Below, one piece after another: positions 11,904 to 25,838 of a stretch of 64,000 nucleotides of DNA. The notes under the pieces were generated by a model. That model was given only the letters and a program-made list of their open reading frames with translations, did not search any database and was not told the origin of the DNA. The first letter of the stretch is position 1. Each line of letters begins with the position of its first letter. The DNA lies in contig NW_027488368.1 of NCBI RefSeq assembly GCF_051014445.1, positions 25,642,001 through 25,706,000 of the forward strand. Direction: 5' to 3'. Position numbers and translations under genes: made by a program. The DNA comes from Colletes latitarsis. Its lineage: Eukaryota; Arthropoda; Insecta; Hymenoptera; Colletidae.

Positions 11904-14900
11904 GGCTCGTACTTTCGCGTTTTTCGCATACCTGTTGACCAGATCCTGCGTTTTTCCTGGCTTGGATCCCGTAGAAATGTGGTTCCACACGGAAACAGTC
12001 AATTAAACCTGGTTGCGATTAATATTTTAGAGGAAAACGCCGGTTATGTGTTCGGTTAGGTCTGGGATTTGCCCTCATCTGGCGCTTACTTTCGCATTTT
12101 TCGCATACTTGTTGGCCAGATCCTGCGTTTTTTCTGGCTTGGATCCCGTAGTAATGTGGTTCCACACCGAAACAGTCAATTAAACCTGGTTGCGATTAAT
12201 ATTTTAGAGGAGAACGCCGGTTATGTCTTGGTTAGGTCTGGGATTTACCCTCATATGGCTCGTACTTTCGTATTTTTCGCATACTTGTTGGCCAGATCCA
12301 GGGCTATTTCTGGTTTGGATCACGTAGTATTGCGGTACCACACCAAAAGAGACAATTAAGCCTGGTGGCGATTAATATCTCAGAGGAGAACGCCGGTTAT
12401 GTCCCGGTTAGGTCTTGGATTTGCCCTCATCTGGCTCGTACTTTCGCATTTTTCGCATTCTGGTTGGCCAGATCCAGGGATATTTCTGGTTTGGATCACG
12501 TAGTAATGCGGTACCACACCGAAACAGTCATTTAAACCTGGTTGTGATTAATATTTTAGAGGTTAACGCCGGTTATGTCTCGGTTAGGTCTGGGATTTGC
12601 CTTCATCTGGCTCGTCCCTTCGCATTTTTCGCATACTTGTTGGCCAGATCCAGGGCTATTTCTGGTTTGGATCACGTAGTATTGCGGTACCACACTGAAA
12701 CAGTCAATTAAACTTGGTTCCGATTAATATTTTAGAGGATAGCGCTGGTTATGTCTGGGTTAGTTCTGGTATTTGCAATCATCTGGCTCGTACCTTCGCA
12801 TTTTTCGCATTCTTGTTGGGAAGATCCTGGGTTTTTTCTGGTTGGGATCCCGTAGTAATGTGGTTCCACACCGAAACAGTCAATCAAACCTGGTTGCGAT
12901 TAATATTTTAGAGGATAACGCCGGTATGTCTGGGTTAGTTCTGGTATTTACCCTCATCGGCCTCGTACTTTCGCATTTTACGCATACTTGTTGGCCAGAT
13001 CCTGGGATATTTCTGGTTTGGATCACGTAGTGATGCGGTTCCACACCGAAACAGTCAATTAAACCTGGTTGCGATTAATATTTTAGAGGATAACGCGGGT
13101 TATGTCTCAGTTAGGTCCGGAATTTGCCCTCATCTGGCTCGTACGTTCGCATTTTTCGCATACTTGTTGGCCAGATCCAGGGCTATTTCTGGTTTGGATT
13201 ACGTAGTAATGCGGTACCACACAGAAACAGTCAATTAAACCTGGTTGCGATTAATATTTTAGAGGATAACGCCGGATATGTCTCGGTTAATTCTGGGATT
13301 TGCCCACATCTGGCTCGTTCTTTCGCGTTTCTCGCATACTTGCTGGCCAGATCCGGGGTTTTTTCTGGTTTGGATCACGTTGAAATGTGGTTCCACACCG
13401 AAACAGTCAATTAAACCCGGTTGCGATTAATATTTTAGAGGAGAACGCCGGTTATGTCTCGGTTAGGTCTGGGATTTGCCCTCATCTGGCTCGTACTTTC
13501 GCATTTTTCGCATTCTGGTTGGCCAGATCCTGGGATACTTCTGTTTTGCATCACGTAGTAGTGCGGTACCACACCGAAACAGTCATTAAGACCTGGTTGC
13601 GATTTATATTAAAGAGGTTAACGCCGGTTATGTCTTTGTTAGGTCTGGGATTTGCCCTCATCTGGCTCGTACTTTCGCATTTTTCGCATACTTGTTGGCC
13701 AGATCCAGGGCTATTTTTGGTTTGGATCACGTAGTATTGCGGTGCCACACCGAAACAGACAATTAAACCTGGTTGCGATTAATATTTTAGAGGATAACGC
13801 TTGTTATGCCTGGGTTAGTTCTGGTATTTGCCCTCATCGGCCTCGTACTTTCGCATTTTACGCATACTTGTTGGCCAGATCCTGGGATATTTCTGGTTTG
13901 GATTACGTAGTAATGCGGTTCCACACCGAAACAGTCAATTAAACCTGGTTGCGATTAATATTTTAGAGTATAACGCCGGTTATGTCACAGTTAGGTCTGG
14001 AATTTGCCCTCATCTGGCTCGTACGTTCGCATTTTTCGCATACTTGTTGGCCAGATCCAGGGCTATTTCTGGTTTGGATTACGTAGTAATGCGGTACCAC
14101 ACAGAAACAGTCAATTAAACCTGGTTGCGATTTATATTAAAGAGGTTAACGCCGGTTATGTCTTTGTTAGGTCTGGGATTTGCCCTCATCTGGCTCGTAC
14201 TTTCGCATTTTACGCATACTTGTTGGCCAGATCCTGGGATATTTCTGGTTTGGATTACGTAGTAATGCGGTTCCACACCGAAACAGTCAATTAAACCTGG
14301 TTGCGATTAATATTTTAGAGTATAACGCCGGTTATGTCACAGTTAGGTCTGGAATTTGCCCTCATCTGGCTCGTACTTTCGCGTTTTTCGCATACCTGTT
14401 GACCAGATCCTGCGTTTTTCCTGGCTTGGATCCCGTAGAAATGTGGTTCCACACGGAAACAGTCAATTAAACCTGGTTGCGATTAATATTTTAGAGGAAA
14501 ACGCCGGTTATGTGTTCGGTTAGGTCTGGGATTTGCCCTCATCTGGCGCTTACTTTCGCATTTTTCGCATACTTGTTGGCCAGATCCTGCGTTTTTTCTG
14601 GCTTGGATCCCGTAGTAATGTGGTTCCACACCGAAACAGTCAATTAAACCTGGTTGCGATTAATATTTTAGAGGAGAACGCCGGTTATGTCTTGGTTAGG
14701 TCTGGGATTTACCCTCATATGGCTCGTACTTTCGTATTTTTCGCATACTTGTTGGCCAGATCCAGGGCTATTTCTGGTTTGGATCACGTAGTATTGCGGT
14801 ACCACACCAAAAGAGACAATTAAGCCTGGTGGCGATTAATATCTCAGAGGAGAACGCCGGTTATGTCCCGGTTAGGTCTTGGATTTGCCCTCATCTGGCT

Positions 14901-15790
14901 CGTACTTTCGCATTTTTCGCATTCTGGTTGGCCAGATCCAGGGATATTTCTGGTTTGGATCACGTAGTAATGCGGTACCACACCGAAACAGTCATTTAAA
15001 CCTGGTTGTGATTAATATTTTAGAGGTTAACGCCGGTTATGTCTCGGTTAGGTCTGGGATTTGCCTTCATCTGGCTCGTCCCTTCGCATTTTTCGCATAC
15101 TTGTTGGCCAGATCCAGGGCTATTTCTGGTTTGGATCACGTAGTATTGCGGTACCACACTGAAACAGTCAATTAAACTTGGTTCCGATTAATATTTTAGA
15201 GGATAGCGCTGGTTATGTCTGGGTTAGTTCTGGTATTTGCAATCATCTGGCTCGTACCTTCGCATTTTTCGCATTCTTGTTGGGAAGATCCTGGGTTTTT
15301 TCTGGTTGGGATCCCGTAGTAATGTGGTTCCACACCGAAACAGTCAATCAAACCTGGTTGCGATTAATATTTTAGAGGATAACGCCGGTATGTCTGGGTT
15401 AGTTCTGGTATTTACCCTCATCGGCCTCGTACTTTCGCATTTTACGCATACTTGTTGGCCAGATCCTGGGATATTTCTGGTTTGGATCACGTAGTGATGC
15501 GGTTCCACACCGAAACAGTCAATTAAACCTGGTTGCGATTAATATTTTAGAGGATAACGCGGGTTATGTCTCAGTTAGGTCCGGAATTTGCCCTCATCTG
15601 GCTCGTACGTTCGCATTTTTCGCATACTTGTTGGCCAGATCCAGGGCTATTTCTGGTTTGGATTACGTAGTAATGCGGTACCACACAGAAACAGTCAATT
15701 AAACCTGGTTGCGATTAATATTTTAGAGGATAACGCCGGATATGTCTCGGTTAATTCTGGGATTTGCCCACATCTGGCTCGTTCTTTCGC
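11904..15790 (+). repeat. 14-monomer (2464-bp) repeat, second copy partial
   Basis: Sequence from about 11904 recurs 2464 bp downstream from about 14368. The second copy stops near 15790, where it switches within one monomer into a different unit without loss of the 176-bp register. Matching landmarks are the ggcgcttactttcgc variant and the gttgggaagatcc variant, present in both copies. Confidence 0.8.
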
Positions 15791-18700
15791 ATTTTTCGCA
15801 TTCTGGTTGGCCAGATCCTGGGATACTTCTGTTTTGCATCACGTAGTAGTGCGGTACCACACCGAAACAGTCATTAAGACCTGGTTGCGATTTATATTAA
15901 AGAGGTTAACGCCGGTTATGTCTTTGTTAGGTCTGGGATTTGCCCTCATCTGGCTCGTACTTTCGCATTTTTCGCATACTTGTTGGCCAGATCCAGGGCT
16001 ATTTTTGGTTTGGATCACGTAGTATTGCGGTGCCACACCGAAACAGACAATTAAACCTGGTTGCGATTAATATTTTAGAGGATAACGCTTGTTATGCCTG
16101 GGTTAGTTCTGGTATTTGCCCTCATCGGCCTCGTACTTTCGCATTTTACGCATACTTGTTGGCCAGATCCTGGGATATTTCTGGTTTGGATTACGTAGTA
16201 ATGCGGTTCCACACCGAAACAGTCAATTAAACCTGGTTGCGATTAATATTTTAGAGTATAACGCCGGTTATGTCACAGTTAGGTCTGGAATTTGCCCTCA
16301 TCTGGCTCGTACGTTCGCATTTTTCGCATACTTGTTGGCCAGATCCAGGGCTATTTCTGGTTTGGATTACGTAGTAATGCGGTACCACACAGAAACAGTC
16401 AATTAAACCTGGTTGCGATTAATATTTTAGAGGATAACGCCGGTTATGTCTGCGTTAGGTCTGGGATTTGCCCTCATCTGCCTCGTACTTTCGCATTTTT
16501 CGCATACTTGTTGGCCAGATCCAGGGCTATTTCTGGTTTGGATCACGTAGTATTGCGGTACCACACCGAAGCAGACAATTAAACCTGGTTGCGATTAATA
16601 TTTTCGAGGATAGCGCCGGTTATGTCTGGGTTAGTTCTGGTATTTGCAATCATCTGGCTCATACTTTCGCGTTTTTCGCATTCTTGTTGGCCAGATCCTC
16701 GCCTTTTTCTGGTTTGGATCACGTAGCAATGCGGTACCACACCGAAACAGTCAATTAAACCTGTTTGCGGTTAATATTTTAGAGGATAACGCCGGTTATG
16801 TCTCGGTTAGGTCTGGCATTTGCCCTCATCCGGCTCGTACTTTCGCGTTTTTCGCATACCTGTTGGCCATATCCTGCGTTTTTCCTGGCTTGGATCCCGT
16901 AGAAATGTGTTTCCACACGGAAACAGTCAATTAAACCTGGTTGCGATTAATATTTTAGAGAAAAACGCCGGTTATGTGTTCGGTTAGGTCTGGGATTTGC
17001 CCTCATCTGGCGCTTACTTTCGCATTTTTCGCATACTTGTTGGCCAGATCCAGCGTTTTTTCTGGCTTGGATCCCGTAGTAATGTGGTTCCACACCGAAA
17101 CAGTCAATTAAACCTGGTTGCGATTAATATTTTAGAGGAGAACGCCGGTTATGTCTTGGTTAGGTCTGGGATTTGCCCTCATATGGCTCGTACTTTCGTA
17201 TTTTTCGTATACTTGTTGGCCAAATCCAGGGCTATTTCTGGTTTGGATCACGTAGTATTGCGGTACCACACCGAAAGAGACAATTAATCCTGGTTGCGAT
17301 TAATATCTTAGAGGAGAACGCCGGTTATGTCCCGGTTAGGTCTTGGATTTGCCCTCCTCTGGCTCGTACTTTCGCATTTTTTGCATTCTGGTTGGCCAGA
17401 TCAAGGTATATTTCTGGTTTGGATCCCGTAGTAATGTGGTTCCACACCGAAACAGTCAATTAAACCAGGTTGCGTTTAATATTTTAGAGGAGAACGCCGG
17501 TTATGTCTTGGTTAGGTCTGGGATTTGCCCTCATATGGCTCGTACTTTCGTATTTTTCGCATACTTGTTGGCCAGATCCAGGGCTATTTCTGGTTTGGAC
17601 CACGGAGTATTGCGGTACCACACCGAAACAGACAATTAAACCTGGATGCGATTAATATTTTCGAGGATAACGCCGGTTACGTCTCGGTCAGGTCTGGTAT
17701 GTGCCCTCATCGGCCTCGTACTTTCGCATTTTACGCCTACTTGTTGGCCAGATCCTGGGATATTTCTGGTTTGGATCACGTAGTAATGCGGTTCCACACC
17801 GAAACAGTCAATTAAACCAGGTTGCGATTAATATTTTAGAGGATAACGCCGGTTATGTCTCAGTTAGGTCTGGAATTTGCCCTCATCTGGCTCGTACGTT
17901 CGCATTTTTCGCATACTTGTTGGCCAGATCCAGGGCTATTTCTGGTTTGGATTACGTAGTAATGCGGTACCACACAGAAACAGTCAATTAAACCTGGTTG
18001 CGATTAATATTTTAGAGGATAACGCCGGTTATGTCTGCGTTAGGTCTGGGATTTGCCCTCATCTGGCTCGTACTTTCGCATTTTTCGCATACTTGTTGGC
18101 CAGATCCAGGGCTATTTCTGGTTTGGATCACGTAGTATTGCGGTACCACACCGAAACAGACAATTAAACCTGGTTGCGATTAATATTTTCGAGGATAGCG
18201 CCGGTTATGTCTGGGTTAGTTCTGGTATTTGCAATCATCTGGCTCATACTTTCGCGTTTTTCGCATTCTTGTTGGCCAGATCCTCGCCTTTTTCTGGTTT
18301 GGATCACGTAGTAATGCGGTACCACACCGAAACAGTCAATTAAACCTGTTTGCACTTAATATTTTAGAGGATAACGCCGGTTATGTCTCGGTTAGGTCTG
18401 GGATTTGCCCTCATCCGGCTCGTACTTTCGCGTTTTTCGCATACCTGTTGACCAGATCCTGCGTTTTTCCTGGCTTGGATCCCGTAGAAATGTGGTTCCA
18501 CACGGAAACAGTCAATTAAACCTGGTTGCGATTAATATTTTAGAGGAAAACGCCGGTTATGTGTTCGGTTAGGTCTGGGATTTGCCCTCATCTGGCGCTT
18601 ACTTTCGCATTTTTCGCATACTTGTTGGCCAGATCCTGCGTTTTTTCTGGCTTGGATCCCGTAGTAATGTGGTTCCACACCGAAACAGTCAATTAAACCT

Positions 18701-18883
18701 GGTTGCGATTAATATTTTAGAGGAGAACGCCGGTTATGTCTTGGTTAGGTCTGGGATTTACCCTCATATGGCTCGTACTTTCGTATTTTTCGAATTCTTG
18801 TTGGCCAGATCCAAGGCTATTTCAGGTTTGGATCACGTAGTATTGCGGTACCACACCGAAAGAGACATGTAAGCCTGGTTGCG
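15753..18883 (+). repeat. ~3.1-kb satellite segment repeated from ~9240-12370
   Basis: Monomer variants follow the same order as at about 9240-12370 with a constant offset of 6513 bp (37 monomers plus 1 bp). A few private changes occur, such as loss of the gcctgg start at about 17287 (ttaatcctgg) and ggccatatcc at about 16865. This extends the left-hand mosaic of segmental duplications. Confidence 0.8.
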
Positions 18884-19690
18884 ATTAATATCTTAGAGGA
18901 GAACGCCGGTTATGTCCCGGTTAGGTCTTGGATTTGCCCTCATCTGGCTCGTACTTTCGCATTTTTCGCATTCTGGTTGGCCAGATCCTCGCCTTTTTCT
19001 GGTTTGGATCACGTAGTAATGCGGTACCACACCGAAACAGTCAATTAAACCTGTTTGCACTTAATATTTTAGAGGATAACGCCGGTTATGTCTCGGTTAG
19101 GTCTGGGATTTGCCCTCATCCGGCTCGTACTTTCGCGTTTTTCGCATACCTGTTGACCAGATCCTGCGTTTTTCCTGGCTTGGATCCCGTAGAAATGTGG
19201 TTCCACACGGAAACAGTCAATTAAACCTGGTTGCGATTAATATTTTAGAGGAAAACGCCGGTTATGTGTTCGGTTAGGTCTGGGATTTGCCCTCATCTGG
19301 CGCTTACTTTCGCATTTTTCGCATACTTGTTGGCCAGATCCTGCGTTTTTTCTGGCTTGGATCCCGTAGTAATGTGGTTCCACACCGAAACAGTCAATTA
19401 AACCTGGTTGCGATTAATATTTTAGAGGAGAACGCCGGTTATGTCTTGGTTAGGTCTGGGATTTACCCTCATATGGCTCGTACTTTCGTATTTTTCGAAT
19501 TCTTGTTGGCCAGATCCAAGGCTATTTCTGGTTTGGATCACGTAGTATTGCGGTACCACACCGAAAGAGACATGTAAGCCTGGTTGCGATTAATATCTTA
19601 GAGGAGAACGCCGGTTATGTCCCGGTTAGGTCTTGGATTTGCCCTCATCTGGCTCGTACTTTCGCATTTTTCGCATTCTGGTTGGCCAGA
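18281..19690 (+). repeat. Four-monomer (705-bp) tandem duplication
   Basis: Positions 18281-18985 recur at 18986-19690, sharing rare variants such as ttttcgaattcttg and gagacatgtaagcc. The unit is four monomers plus 1 bp, the extra base being in the atgtgttcgg variant. The copies are nearly identical; tcaggtttgg against tctggtttgg (near 18822 and 19527) is one difference. Confidence 0.85.
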
Positions 19691-20910
19691 ACCAGGGATA
19701 TTTCTGGTTTGGATCCCGTAGTAATGTGGTTCCACACCGAAACAGTCAATTAAACCTGGTTGCGATTAATATTTTAGAGGAGAACGCCGGTTATGTCTGG
19801 GTTAGTTCTGGTATTTGCGATCATCTGGCTCGTACTTTCGCATTTTTCGCATACTTGTTGGCCAGATCCTGCGTTTTTTCTGGCTTGGATCCCGTAGTAA
19901 TGCGGTACCACACCGAAACAGTCAACTAAACCTGTTTGCGCTTAATATTTTAGAGGATAACGCCGGTTATGTCTCGGTTAGGTCTGGGATTTGCCATTAT
20001 CTTGCTCGTACTTTAGCGTTTTTCGCATACTTGTTGGTCAAATCCTGGGGTTTTTTCTGGTTTGGATCCCGTAGTAATGTGGTACCATACTGAAACAGTC
20101 AATAAAAGCTGGTTCCGATTAGTATTTTAGAGGATAACGCTGGTTATGTCTGGGTTAGTTCTGGTATTTGCGATCATCTGGCTCGTACCTTCGCATTTTT
20201 CGCATTCTTGTTGGCATGATCCTGGGCTTCTTCTGGTTTGGATCACGTAATAATGCGGTACCACACCGAAACAGACAATTAAACCTGTTTGCGGTTAATA
20301 TTTTAGAGAATAACTCCGGTTATGTCTCGGTTAGGTCTGGGATTTGCCCTCATCTGGCTCGTACTTTAGCGATTTTCGCATACCTGTTAGCCACATCCTG
20401 GGTTTTTTCTGGTTTGGATCACGTAGTCATGCGGTTCCACACCGAAACATTCAATTAAACCTGGTTGCGATTAATATTTTAGAGGATAACGCTGGTTATG
20501 TCTGGGTTAGGTCTGGTATTTGCCCTCATCTGGCTCGTACTTTCGCATTTTTCGCATACTTGTTGGCCAGATCCAGGGCTATTTCTGGATTGGATCACGT
20601 AGTAATGTGGTTCCACACCGAAACAGTCAATTAAACCTGGTTGCGATTAATATTTTAGAGGAGAACGCCGGTTATGTCTTGGTTAGGTCTGGGATTTGCC
20701 CTCATATGCCTCTTACTTTCGTATTTTTCGCATACTTGTTGGCCAGATCCAGGGCTATTTCTGGTTTGGATCACGTAGTATTGCGGTACCACACCAAAAG
20801 AGACAATTAAGCCTGGTGGCGATTAATATCTTAGAGGAGAACGCCGGTTATGTCCCGGTTAGGTCTTGGATTTGCCCTCATCTGGCTCGTACTTTCGCAT
20901 TTTTCGCATT

Positions 20911-23726
20911 CTGGTTGGCCAGATCCAGGGATATTTCTGGTTTGGATCACGTAGTAATGCGGTACCACACCGAAACAGTCATTTAAACCTGGTTGTGATT
21001 AATATTTTAGAGGTTAACGCCGGTTATGTCTCGGTTAGGTCTGGGATTTGCCTTCATCTGGCTCGTCCCTTCGCATTTTTCGCATACTTGTTGGCCAGAT
21101 CCAGGGCTATTTCTGGTTTGGATCACGTAGTATTGCGGTACCACACTGAAACAGTCAATTAAACTTGGTTCCGATTAATATTTTAGAGGATAGCGCTGGT
21201 TATGTCTGGGTTAGTTCTGGTATTTGCAATCATCTGGCTCGTACCTTCGCATTTTTCGCATTCTTGTTGGGAAGATCCTGGGTTTTTTCTGGTTGGGATC
21301 CCGTAATAATGTGGTTCCACACCGAAACAGTCAATCAAACCTGGTTGCGATTAATATTTTAGAGGATAACGCCGGTATGTCTGGGTTAGTTCTGGTATTT
21401 GCCCTCATCGGCCTCGTACTTTCGCATTTTACGCATACTTGTTGGCCAGATCCTGGGATATTTCTGGTTTGGATCACGTAGTGATGCGGTTCCACACCGA
21501 AACAGTCAATTAAACCTGGTTGCGATTAATATTTTAGAGGATAACGCGGGTTATGTCTCAGTTAGGTCCGGAATTTGCCCTCATCTGGCTCGTACGTTCG
21601 CATTTTTCGCATACTTGTTGGCCAGATCCAGGGCTATTTCTGGTTTGGATTACGTAGTAATGCGGTACCACACAGAAACAGTCAATTAAACCTGGTTGCG
21701 ATTAATATTTTAGAGGATAACGCCGGTTATGTCTGCGTTAGGTCTGGGATTTGCCCTCATCTGGCTCGTACTTTCGCATTTTTCGCATAGTTTTTGGCCA
21801 GATCCTGGCCTTCTTCTGGCTTGGACCACGTAGTAATGTGGTACCACACTGAAACAGGCAATTAAACCTGGTTCCGATTAATATTTTAGAGGATAACACC
21901 GGTTATGTCTGGGTTAGTTCTGGTATTTGCAATCATCTGGCTCATACTTTCGCGTTTTTCGCATACTTGTTGGCCAGATCCTCGCCTTTTTCTGGTTTGG
22001 ACCACATAGTAATGCGGTACCACACCGAAACAGTCAACTAAACCTGTTTGCGCTTAATATTTTAGAGGATAACGCCGGTTATGTCTCGGTTAGGTCTGGG
22101 ATTTGCCATTATCTTGCTCGTACTTTAGCGTTTTTCGCATACTTGTTGGTCAAATCCTGGGGTTTTTTCTGGTTTGGATCCCGTAGTAATGTGGTACCAT
22201 ACTGAAACAGTCAATAAAAGCTGGTTCCGATTAGTATTTTAGAGGATAACGCTGGTTATGTCTGGGTTAGTTCTGGTATTTGCGATCATCTGGCTCGTAC
22301 CTTCGCATTTTTCGCATTCTGGTTGGCCAGATCCAGGGATATTTCTGGTTTGGATCACGTAGTAATGCGGTACCACACCGAAACAGTCATTTAAACCTGG
22401 TTGTGATTAATATTTTAGAGGTTAACGCCGGTTATGTCTCGGTTAGGTCTGGGATTTGCCTTCATCTGGCTCGTCCCTTCGCATTTTTCGCATACTTGTT
22501 GGCCAGATCCAGGGCTATTTCTGGTTTGGATCACGTAGTATTGCGGTACCACACTGAAACAGTCAATTAAACTTGGTTCCGATTAATATTTTAGAGGATA
22601 GCGCTGGTTATGTCTGGGTTAGTTCTGGTATTTGCAATCATCTGGCTCGTACCTTCGCATTTTTCGCATTCTTGTTGGGAAGATCCTGGGTTTTTTCTGG
22701 TTGGGATCCCGTAGTAATGTGGTTCCACACCGAAACAGTCAATCAAACCTGGTTGCGATTAATATTTTAGAGGATAACGCCGGTATGTCTGGGTTAGTTC
22801 TGGTATTTGCCCTCATCGGCCTCGTACTTTCGCATTTTACGCATACTTGTTGGCCAGATCCTGGGATATTTCTGGTTTGGATCACGTAGTGATGCGGTTC
22901 CACACCGAAACAGTCAATTAAACCTGGTTGCGATTAATATTTTAGAGGATAACGCGGGTTATGTCTCAGTTAGGTCCGGAATTTGCCCTCATCTGGCTCG
23001 TACGTTCGCATTTTTCGCATACTTGTTGGCCAGATCCAGGGCTATTTCTGGTTTGGATTACGTAGTAATGCGGTACCACACAGAAACAGTCAATTAAACC
23101 TGGTTGCGATTAATATTTTAGAGGATAACGCCGGTTATGTCTGCGTTAGGTCTGGGATTTGCCCTCATCTGGCTCGTACTTTCGCATTTTTCGCATAGTT
23201 TTTGGCCAGATCCTGGCCTTCTTCTGGCTTGGACCACGTAGTAATGTGGTACCACACTGAAACAGGCAATTAAACCTGGTTCCGATTAATATTTTAGAGG
23301 ATAACGCCGGTTATGTCTGGGTTAGTTCTGGTATTTGCAATCATCTGGCTCATACTTTCGCGTTTTTCGCATACTTGTTGGCCAGATCCTCGCCTTTTTC
23401 TGGTTTGGACCACATAGTAATGCGGTACCACACCGAAACAGTCAACTAAACCTGTTTGCGCTTAATATTTTAGAGGATAACGCCGGTTATGTCTCGGTTA
23501 GGTCTGGGATTTGCCATTATCTTGCTCGTACTTTAGCGTTTTTCGCATACTTGTTGGTCAAATCCTGGGGTTTTTTCTGGTTTGGATCCCGTAGTAATGT
23601 GGTACCATACTGAAACAGTCAATAAAAGCTGGTTCCGATTAGTATTTTAGAGGATAACGCTGGTTATGTCTGGGTTAGTTCTGGTATTTGCGATCATCTG
23701 GCTCGTACCTTCGCATTTTTCGCATT
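20911..23726 (+). repeat. Eight-monomer (1408-bp) tandem duplication
   Basis: Unit 1 (about 20911-22318) is followed directly by unit 2 (about 22319-23726). Both share rare variants: aacttggttccg, gttgggaagatcc, gcatagtttttggcc and accacatagtaatgc. A few differences are visible, such as taataatgtgg against tagtaatgtgg. The next ~600 bp (to about 24120) also matches about 19980-20600 at an offset of 3520 bp (20 monomers). Confidence 0.85.
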
Positions 23727-25824
23727 CTTGTTGGCATGATCCTGGGCTTCTTCTGGTTTGGATCACGTAATAATGCGGTACCACACCGAAACAGACAATT
23801 AAACCTGTTTGCGCTTAATATTTTAGAGAATAACTCCGGTTATGTCTCGGTTAGGTCTGGGATTTGCCCTCATCTGGCTCGTACTTTAGCGATTTTCGCA
23901 TACCTGTTAGCCACATCCTGGGTTTTTTCTGGTTTGGATCACGTAGTCATGCGGTTCCACACCGAAACATTCAATTAAACCTGGTTGCGATTAATATTTT
24001 AGAGGATAACGCTGGTTATGTCTGGGTTAGGTCTGGTATTTGCCCTCATCTGGCTCGTACTTTCGCATTTTTCGCATACTTGTTGGCCAGATCCAGGGCT
24101 ATTTCTGGATTGGATCACGTAGTAATGCAATACCACGCCGAAACAGTCAATAAAACCTGGTTGTGATTAATATTTTAGAGGATAACGCCGGTTATGTCTG
24201 GGATTTGCCCTCATCTGGCTCGTACTCTCGCATTTAACGCATACTTGTTGGCCAGATCCTGGGATATTTCTGGTTTGGATCACGTAGTAATGCGGTGCCA
24301 CACCGAAACATTCAATTAAACCTGGTTGCGATTAATATTTTAGAGGATAACGCTGGTTATGTCTGGGTTAGGTCTGGTATTTGCCCTCATCTGGCTCGTA
24401 CTTTCGCATTTTTCGCATACTTGTTGGCCAGATCCAGGGCTATTTTTGGTTTGGATCACGTAGTATTGCGGTGCCACACCGAAACAGGCAATTAAACCTG
24501 GTTGCGATTAATATTTTAGAGGATAACGCTTGTTATGTCTGGGTTAGTTCTGGTATTTGCCCTCATCGGCCTCGTACTTTCGCATTTTACGCATACTTGT
24601 TGGCCAGATCCTGGGATATTTCTGGTTTGGATCACGTAGTAATGCGGTTCCACACCGAAACAGTCAATTAAACCTGGTTGCGATTAATATTTTAGAGGAG
24701 AACGCCGGTTATGTCACGGTTAGGTCTGAGATTTGTCCTCATCTTGCTCGTACTCTCGCATTTTTCGCATTCTTGTTGGCATGATCCTGGGCTTCTTCTG
24801 GTTTGGATCACGTAATAATGCGGTACGACACCGAAACAGTCAATTAAACCTGGTTGCGATTAATATTTTAGAGGATAACTCCGGTTATGTCTGGGTTATG
24901 TCTGGGATTTGCCCTCATCTGGCTCGTACTTTCGCATTTTTCGCTAACTTGTTGGCCAGATCCTGGATTTTTTCTGGCTTGGATCCTGAAGTAATGTGGT
25001 TCCACACCGAAACAGTCAAGTAAACCTGGTTGCGATTAATATTTTAGAGGATAACGCCGGATATGTCTCGGTTAATTCTGGGATTTGCCCACATCTGGCA
25101 CGTTCTTTCGCGTTTCTCGTATACTTGCTGGCCAGATCCGGGGTTTTTTCTGGTTTGGATCCCGTTGAAATGTGGTTCCACACCGAAACAGTCAATTAAA
25201 CCCGGTTGCGATTAATATTTTAGAGGAGAACGCCGGTTATGTCTCGGTTAGGTCTGGGATTTGCCCTCATCTGGCTCGTACTTTCGCATTTTTCGCATTC
25301 TGGTTGGCCAGATCCTGGGATACTTCTGTTTTGCATCACGTAGTAGTGCGGTACCACACCGAAACAGTCATTAAGACCTGGTTGCGATTTATATTAAAGA
25401 GGTTAACGCCGGTTATGTCTTTGTTAGGTCTGGCATTTGCCCTCATCTGGCTCGTACTTTCGCATTTTTCGCATACTTGTTGGCCAGATCCAGGGCTATT
25501 TTTGGTTTGGATCACGTAGTATTGCGGTGCCACACCGAAACAGGCAATTAAACCTGGTTGCGATTAATATTTTAGAGGATAACGCTTGTTATGTCTGGGT
25601 TAGTTCTGGTATTTGCCCTCATCGGCCTCGTACTTTCGCATTTTACGCATACTTGTTGGCCAGATCCTGGGATATTTCTGGTTTGGATCACGTAGTAATG
25701 CGGTTCCACACCGAAACAGTCAATTAAACCTGGTTGCGATTAATATTTTAGAGGATAACGCCAGTTATGTCTCAGTTAGGTCTGGAATTTGCCCTCATCT
25801 GGCTCGTACGTTCGCATTTTTCGC

Positions 25825-25838
25825 ATACTTGTTGGCCA
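25825..25838 (+). other. Target-site duplication, left copy (R1-like element)
   Basis: The word tacttgttggcca (13 bp; 14 bp if the preceding A is counted) ends directly before the element. The same word follows the poly-A at 31769-31782. Joining the flanks across the insertion restores one normal 176-bp monomer, so this is a simple insertion with target duplication. R1 itself makes 14-bp duplications, which fits the family. Confidence 0.93.

Larger units (their letters stand above)
1..25838 (+). repeat. Satellite array, left block (~147 monomers of ~176 bp)
   Basis: Head-to-tail monomers with a period of 176 bp. Recurring words in order are gattaatattttagaggat, aacgccggttatgtctcgg, ctggctcgtactttcgc, ttcgcatttttcgcatac, ttggccagatcc, ggatcacgtagtaatgcgg and aaacagtcaattaaacctgg. 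All monomers face the same way. This block is the most homogenised of the three and contains nested higher-order duplications, listed separately. Length variants occur: an 11-bp deletion near 5190 and a monomer about 12 bp short near 24200. Long open frames here are by-products of the repeat (176 is 2 modulo 3, so the frame rotates each monomer) and are not annotated as genes. A pericentromeric or heterochromatic location is likely but cannot be shown from this window. Confidence 0.97.

Noticed and set aside
1..25838. Many forward open frames of about 65-160 codons in the satellite, sharing similar protein sequence
   Set aside because: They overlap each other, tile every monomer and use two frames of the same bases because 176 is not a multiple of 3. 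They arise from repetition of a monomer with few stops. No gene structure supports them.
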